From positions 186,001 through 250,000 of the forward strand of contig NZ_LMOG01000017.1 of the NCBI RefSeq assembly GCF_001423495.1: 64,000 bases of DNA, given 5' to 3'. Below the pieces are notes generated by a model. The model saw nothing but the letters and a program-made list of their open reading frames with translations, ran no database searches and was not told the origin of the DNA. The DNA comes from Xanthomonas sp. Leaf131 (GTDB lineage Bacteria > Pseudomonadota > Gammaproteobacteria > Xanthomonadales > Xanthomonadaceae). This document shows positions 60,716-64,000 of this stretch, piece by piece (positions within the stretch are counted from its first letter, which is position 1; each line of letters starts with the position of its first letter). Both the position numbers and the translations under genes were made by a program.

Positions 60716-63700
60716 CATGTGTCTCCCGCACCAGCGCGCGCGCGGTGCAGGATGCGTCGCAAGCCTTCTACCGGCACCATCAACCAGCCGGGCCGGTTGG
60801 CGGCTTCGTAGCGCACTTCGTAACAGGCCTTCTCCACCAGGAACAACAACGTGGCCGCATTGAACGCTGCCGGCGCGATCCACGGGTGCGTACTGGCATC
60901 GAGCACGGCATGGTACGCGTCCAGAAACGCTTGCGTGGAACGGCGGCGGAACTGCACCAGGAACTCATCCAGATGCGTGTCCACCCCCACGCCCGCGCGT
61001 GCGGCGGTCCCTTCTTCGCCACGTGCCGAGACTTCGCTGGCGTAATCGAGCGAGCGCAGGAAACCGGCCACATCGCGTAGCGGGCTGGCCTTGGCGCGGC
61101 GTTCGGACAGCGGCTTTGCCGGCTCGCCTTCGAAATCGATCAACACCACATCGTCGAAGGCCACCAGGATCTGGCCCAGGTGGAAGTCGCCGTGCACACG
61201 CGTCAACAACGAATCGGCCAGCACGCTCGGCGCCTGGGCGAGCAAAGCATCCAGCTGCGGACGTTCGGCCAGCACCGCTTCCAGGGCTTCGCGTTCGATC
61301 GCATCGTCGCTGCTGCCCAGGCGGGCGTTGACCGTCTCCCACATCTCCTCGACCTGACGCGCGACGCCAGCCACCACATCATTGGCAGCGGGCAGATCGA
61401 TACGCTGCGGGACGAAATCGGCATCATCGGTGTCGCGCGACAAGGCTTCGTGCAGCTCGGCCAGGCGCTTGCCGACCACCGCGGCGAAGGCGTCGTAACC
61501 GGCCACGGCTTCGGCGCGCGATTCGTCGGTTTGCGCAGTGGCGTATTCGTCGAAGCTGCGGGCCAGATGGTCCAGCGTCCAGCGCCAGGCATCGCCCTGG
61601 TTGCGGATAAAGCCCTGCAACAGCGCAATGGTGGTGATGGTGCCCTGCGCGTCGATACGGCTGACGCTGCCCAGCAAGGGCGCGGCGTTGGCGTAGCCCA
61701 TCTCGGTCAGACGGCGGCCGATTTCGATTTCCGGATTTGCACCGTTGGCCACATGCCGCAGCAGCTTGAATACCGCCTTGTCGGCGACCACCAGCGAGCT
61801 GTTGCTCTGTTCGGCCGACAACCAACGGATCTCAGGATCGTGCGGAATGTCCAGCGTGGCCAGCGCCGGCGTCGCTTCGAAACGTACCTGTCCCTGCTGC
61901 GAGGCATCGTCGCCGTCGCGGAACTCCAACGTGGAATTCTCGCGCAGCGCATCGATCACTCCGCGCACCATCGGCTTGAGCGCGAACGCATCGGTGAGGT
62001 AACCCACCTCGCGCCCCTGACGCACGCGCGCCAGCGCCAACTGCTCGGCCAGGGTGCTGGGCTGGTCGCGCTCCCACACGATGCCCACCGGCAGCATATA
62101 GCTCTCGTGGCGGCCGTCTTCCAGCTCCACGTCCAGCTCCAGCAAGCTCATCGGCTCATCGCCCGGCAACGGCGTGCGACGCGAGATGCGCACGTGTTTC
62201 AGCACCTGATCCTTGGCCGAGAACCAGCGCCGCGCCGACAACCAGGCCGGCAGGATTTCGCTTTCCAACGTGGGCAGATGCGGCAACAGCGCATTGCTCT
62301 CGTCGGTATCGCTGCGCAACACCAGCGTGTGGTAATCCGGCAGCGGCACCGGGCTGGGCACATGCCAATCCGGCAATTTGCCTTCGCTGACCAGCTGGAA
62401 CGCGTAGAAACCGAACGGCGGCACGGTCAGCAGATAGGTCAACCGCCCGACCGGCGGGAAACTGCCGCCACCGATGATGTCCACCGGCACGCGGCCTTCG
62501 AACTCGGACAGATCCAGTTCCACCGCCTGCAATGTGTGCGACAGATTCGCCACGCACAGCACCGTCTCGCCCTGGTAGCAGCGCAGGTACGCCAGCATGC
62601 GGCGGTTGCCGGGATACAGAAAGCGCAAGCTGCCGCGACCGAAGGCCTGGTAGCGCTTGCGCACGCTGAGCACGCGGCGGGTCCAGGTCAGCAGCGAATG
62701 CTGGTCGCGGATCTGCGCTTCCACATTCACTGCCTGGAAGCCGTATAGCGGGTCCATCACTGGCGGCAACACCAACTGGGCCGGGTCGGCGCGCGAGAAA
62801 CCGCCGTTGCGGTCGATCGACCACTGCATCGGCGTACGCACACCATCGCGGTCGCCCAGATGGATGTTGTCGCCCATGCCGATCTCATCGCCGTAATACA
62901 GCACCGGCGTGCCGGGCATGGTCAGCAACAGGGAGGTCATCAATTCGATCCGGCGACGGTCGCGCTCCAGCAGCGGTGCCAACCGGCGACGGATGCCCAA
63001 GTTGATACGCGCGCGCCGATCGGAGGCGTAGGTCTGCCACAAATAATCGCGCTCAGAATCGGTGACCATTTCCAGCGTCAATTCATCGTGGTTGCGCAGG
63101 AAGATCGCCCACTGGCAGCTCTCCGGAATCTCCGGGGTCTGGCGCATGATGTCGGTAATGGGGAAGCGGTCTTCGCGCGCGATCGCCATGTACATGCGCG
63201 GCATCAGCGGGAAGTGGAACGCCATATGGCATTCGTCGGCGTTCTGGCCAAAGTACTGCTGGGTGTCTTCCGGCCACATGTTGGCCTCGGCCAGCAGCAT
63301 GCGGTCCGGGTATTCGGCATCCAGGGTGGCGCGGATCTTGCGCAGGATCGCGTGGGTTTCCGGCAGATTTTCGTTGGAGGTGCCCGAACGCTCGATCAGG
63401 TACGGCACCGCATCCAGACGCAGGCCGTCCACGCCGCGATCCAGCCAGAAGCGCATCACTTCCAGCACCGCTTCCAGCACGGCGGGGTTGTCGAAGTTCA
63501 GATCCGGCTGATGCGAATAGAACCGGTGCCAGAAGTACTGCCCGGCCACCGGATCCCAGGTCCAGTTGGATTTTTCGGTATCGCAGAAGATGATCCGCGT
63601 GCCTTCGTATTCCTGATCGGTGTCCGACCACACGTAGAAATCGCGCTCCGGCGAGCCGGCCGGCGCGTTGCGTGCACGCTGGAACCACGCATGCTGATCG

Positions 63701-64000
63701 GAGGTGTGGTTGATCACCAACTCGGTGACGATGCGGATGCCGCGCGCATGCGCTTGTGCGACCAACTGCTCGAAGTCGGCGATGGTGCCGTAGTCCGGAT
63801 GCACCGCCATGTATTCGGCGATGTCGTAACCGTCATCGCGGCGCGGGCTGGGGTAGAACGGCAGCAACCAGATGGTGTCCACGCCGAGTTCGGCGATGTA
63901 ATCCAGTTTGGAAATCAGGCCGGGAAAATCGCCGATGCCATCGTCGTTGGAATCGAAGAACGACTTGACGTGCACCTGATAAATGATCGCGTCTTTGTAC
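60715..64000 (-). CDS. treS: Trehalose synthase-maltokinase fusion (cut by right edge)
   Basis: A bifunctional protein: TreS (GH13_16) interconverts trehalose and maltose, and the C-terminal Mak domain phosphorylates maltose to maltose-1-phosphate, substrate of GlgE. About 1095 codons are in the window; the N-terminal few residues are outside (the frame runs on to base 64000 through [17 protein letters not shown]). TreS motifs: [29 protein letters not shown] (nucleophile), [14 protein letters not shown] (acid/base) and [13 protein letters not shown]. Mak motifs: [36 protein letters not shown], and a helical C-terminus. It overlaps glgB by 1 nt; glgE probably lies just outside the window. Confidence 0.95.
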   Translation of the reverse strand, partial: YKDAIIYQVHVKSFFDSNDDGIGDFPGLISKLDYIAELGVDTIWLLPFYPSPRRDDGYDIAEYMAVHPDYGTIADFEQLVAQAHARGIRIVTELVINHTSDQHAWFQRARNAPAGSPERDFYVWSDTDQEYEGTRIIFCDTEKSNWTWDPVAGQYFWHRFYSHQPDLNFDNPAVLEAVLEVMRFWLDRGVDGLRLDAVPYLIERSGTSNENLPETHAILRKIRATLDAEYPDRMLLAEANMWPEDTQQYFGQNADECHMAFHFPLMPRMYMAIAREDRFPITDIMRQTPEIPESCQWAIFLRNHDELTLEMVTDSERDYLWQTYASDRRARINLGIRRRLAPLLERDRRRIELMTSLLLTMPGTPVLYYGDEIGMGDNIHLGDRDGVRTPMQWSIDRNGGFSRADPAQLVLPPVMDPLYGFQAVNVEAQIRDQHSLLTWTRRVLSVRKRYQAFGRGSLRFLYPGNRRMLAYLRCYQGETVLCVANLSHTLQAVELDLSEFEGRVPVDIIGGGSFPPVGRLTYLLTVPPFGFYAFQLVSEGKLPDWHVPSPVPLPDYHTLVLRSDTDESNALLPHLPTLESEILPAWLSARRWFSAKDQVLKHVRISRRTPLPGDEPMSLLELDVELEDGRHESYMLPVGIVWERDQPSTLAEQLALARVRQGREVGYLTDAFALKPMVRGVIDALRENSTLEFRDGDDASQQGQVRFEATPALATLDIPHDPEIRWLSAEQSNSSLVVADKAVFKLLRHVANGANPEIEIGRRLTEMGYANAAPLLGSVSRIDAQGTITTIALLQGFIRNQGDAWRWTLDHLARSFDEYATAQTDESRAEAVAGYDAFAAVVGKRLAELHEALSRDTDDADFVPQRIDLPAANDVVAGVARQVEEMWETVNARLGSSDDAIEREALEAVLAERPQLDALLAQAPSVLADSLLTRVHGDFHLGQILVAFDDVVLIDFEGEPAKPLSERRAKASPLRDVAGFLRSLDYASEVSARGEEGTAARAGVGVDTHLDEFLVQFRRRSTQAFLDAYHAVLDASTHPWIAPAAFNAATLLFLVEKACYEVRYEAANRPGWLMVPVEGLRRILHRARAGAGDT

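Overview
The window is GC-rich (about 65%) gammaproteobacterial chromosome. Gene content and order point to Xanthomonas: a pectin/uronate locus, an EgtB/EgtD pair, a TreS-maltokinase fusion next to glgB, GTAG-headed REP palindromes, and many GTG/TTG starts with ATGA, GTGA or TTGA overlaps. The genus is inferred from family recognition, not from a database search. No rRNA, tRNA, CRISPR array, prophage or intact insertion sequence was seen.

Layout. 0-5.8 kb: the 5' part of glnA (minus) with a textbook sigma-54 promoter and two NtrC boxes, uppP, a META-domain lipoprotein, a PEBP-family protein and a TPR/sulfotransferase-like protein. 6-12.5 kb: lipid-related genes on the minus strand (YheT-type hydrolase, PlsC-type acyltransferase, hotdog thioesterase with a heptanucleotide repeat in its leader), then a ParA-SixA-YceI-phospholipase D operon. 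12.9-19.1 kb: an AEC transporter, a repeat-rich non-coding island, a TPR protein and a 1235-residue indolepyruvate ferredoxin oxidoreductase. 19.1-21.1 kb: a hipBA toxin-antitoxin pair with two large palindromic operators. 21.2-24.7 kb: ergothioneine genes egtB-egtD with a divergent class V PLP enzyme (candidate EgtE). 24.8-31 kb: an osmoprotectant-type ABC transporter, an EF-hand protein, a desaturase, a lone ABC ATPase and a patatin lipoprotein. 31.4-39.3 kb: a TonB siderophore receptor, a divergent Lrp regulator/phhA pair, a DUF2442-DUF4375 protein, an M61 peptidase and a WYL regulator with a SnoaL-like gene.

39.4-54.5 kb is one functional block for pectin and rhamnogalacturonan breakdown products. 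It holds an SGNH-cupin esterase, an RpiB-family isomerase, kduD, kduI, a LacI-family regulator, a GH43 glycosidase, a TRAP transporter (DctMQP), an FAH-family hydratase-like enzyme and three more secreted esterases. Two near-identical 18-bp operator-like sites, one at kduI and one in the hydratase/esterase divergent promoter, tie the halves together. The esterases would deacylate the polymer outside the cytoplasm, TRAP would import uronates, and KduI/KduD would convert 5-keto-4-deoxyuronate to 2-keto-3-deoxygluconate. No pectate lyase lies in the window.

54.6-64 kb: a hypothetical membrane-anchored protein, a YfcE-like phosphodiesterase, a PepSY/DUF3649/DUF3325 membrane cluster of the kind linked to siderophore uptake, and glgB with a TreS-maltokinase fusion that runs off the right edge (trehalose/maltose-1-phosphate route to alpha-glucan).

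Two dispersed repeat families fill many gaps: GTAG-type REPs, and a family containing CCCTCATCCGCC joined to a CTTCTCCC/GGGAGAAG hairpin. The latter even sits between genes of the kdu operon.
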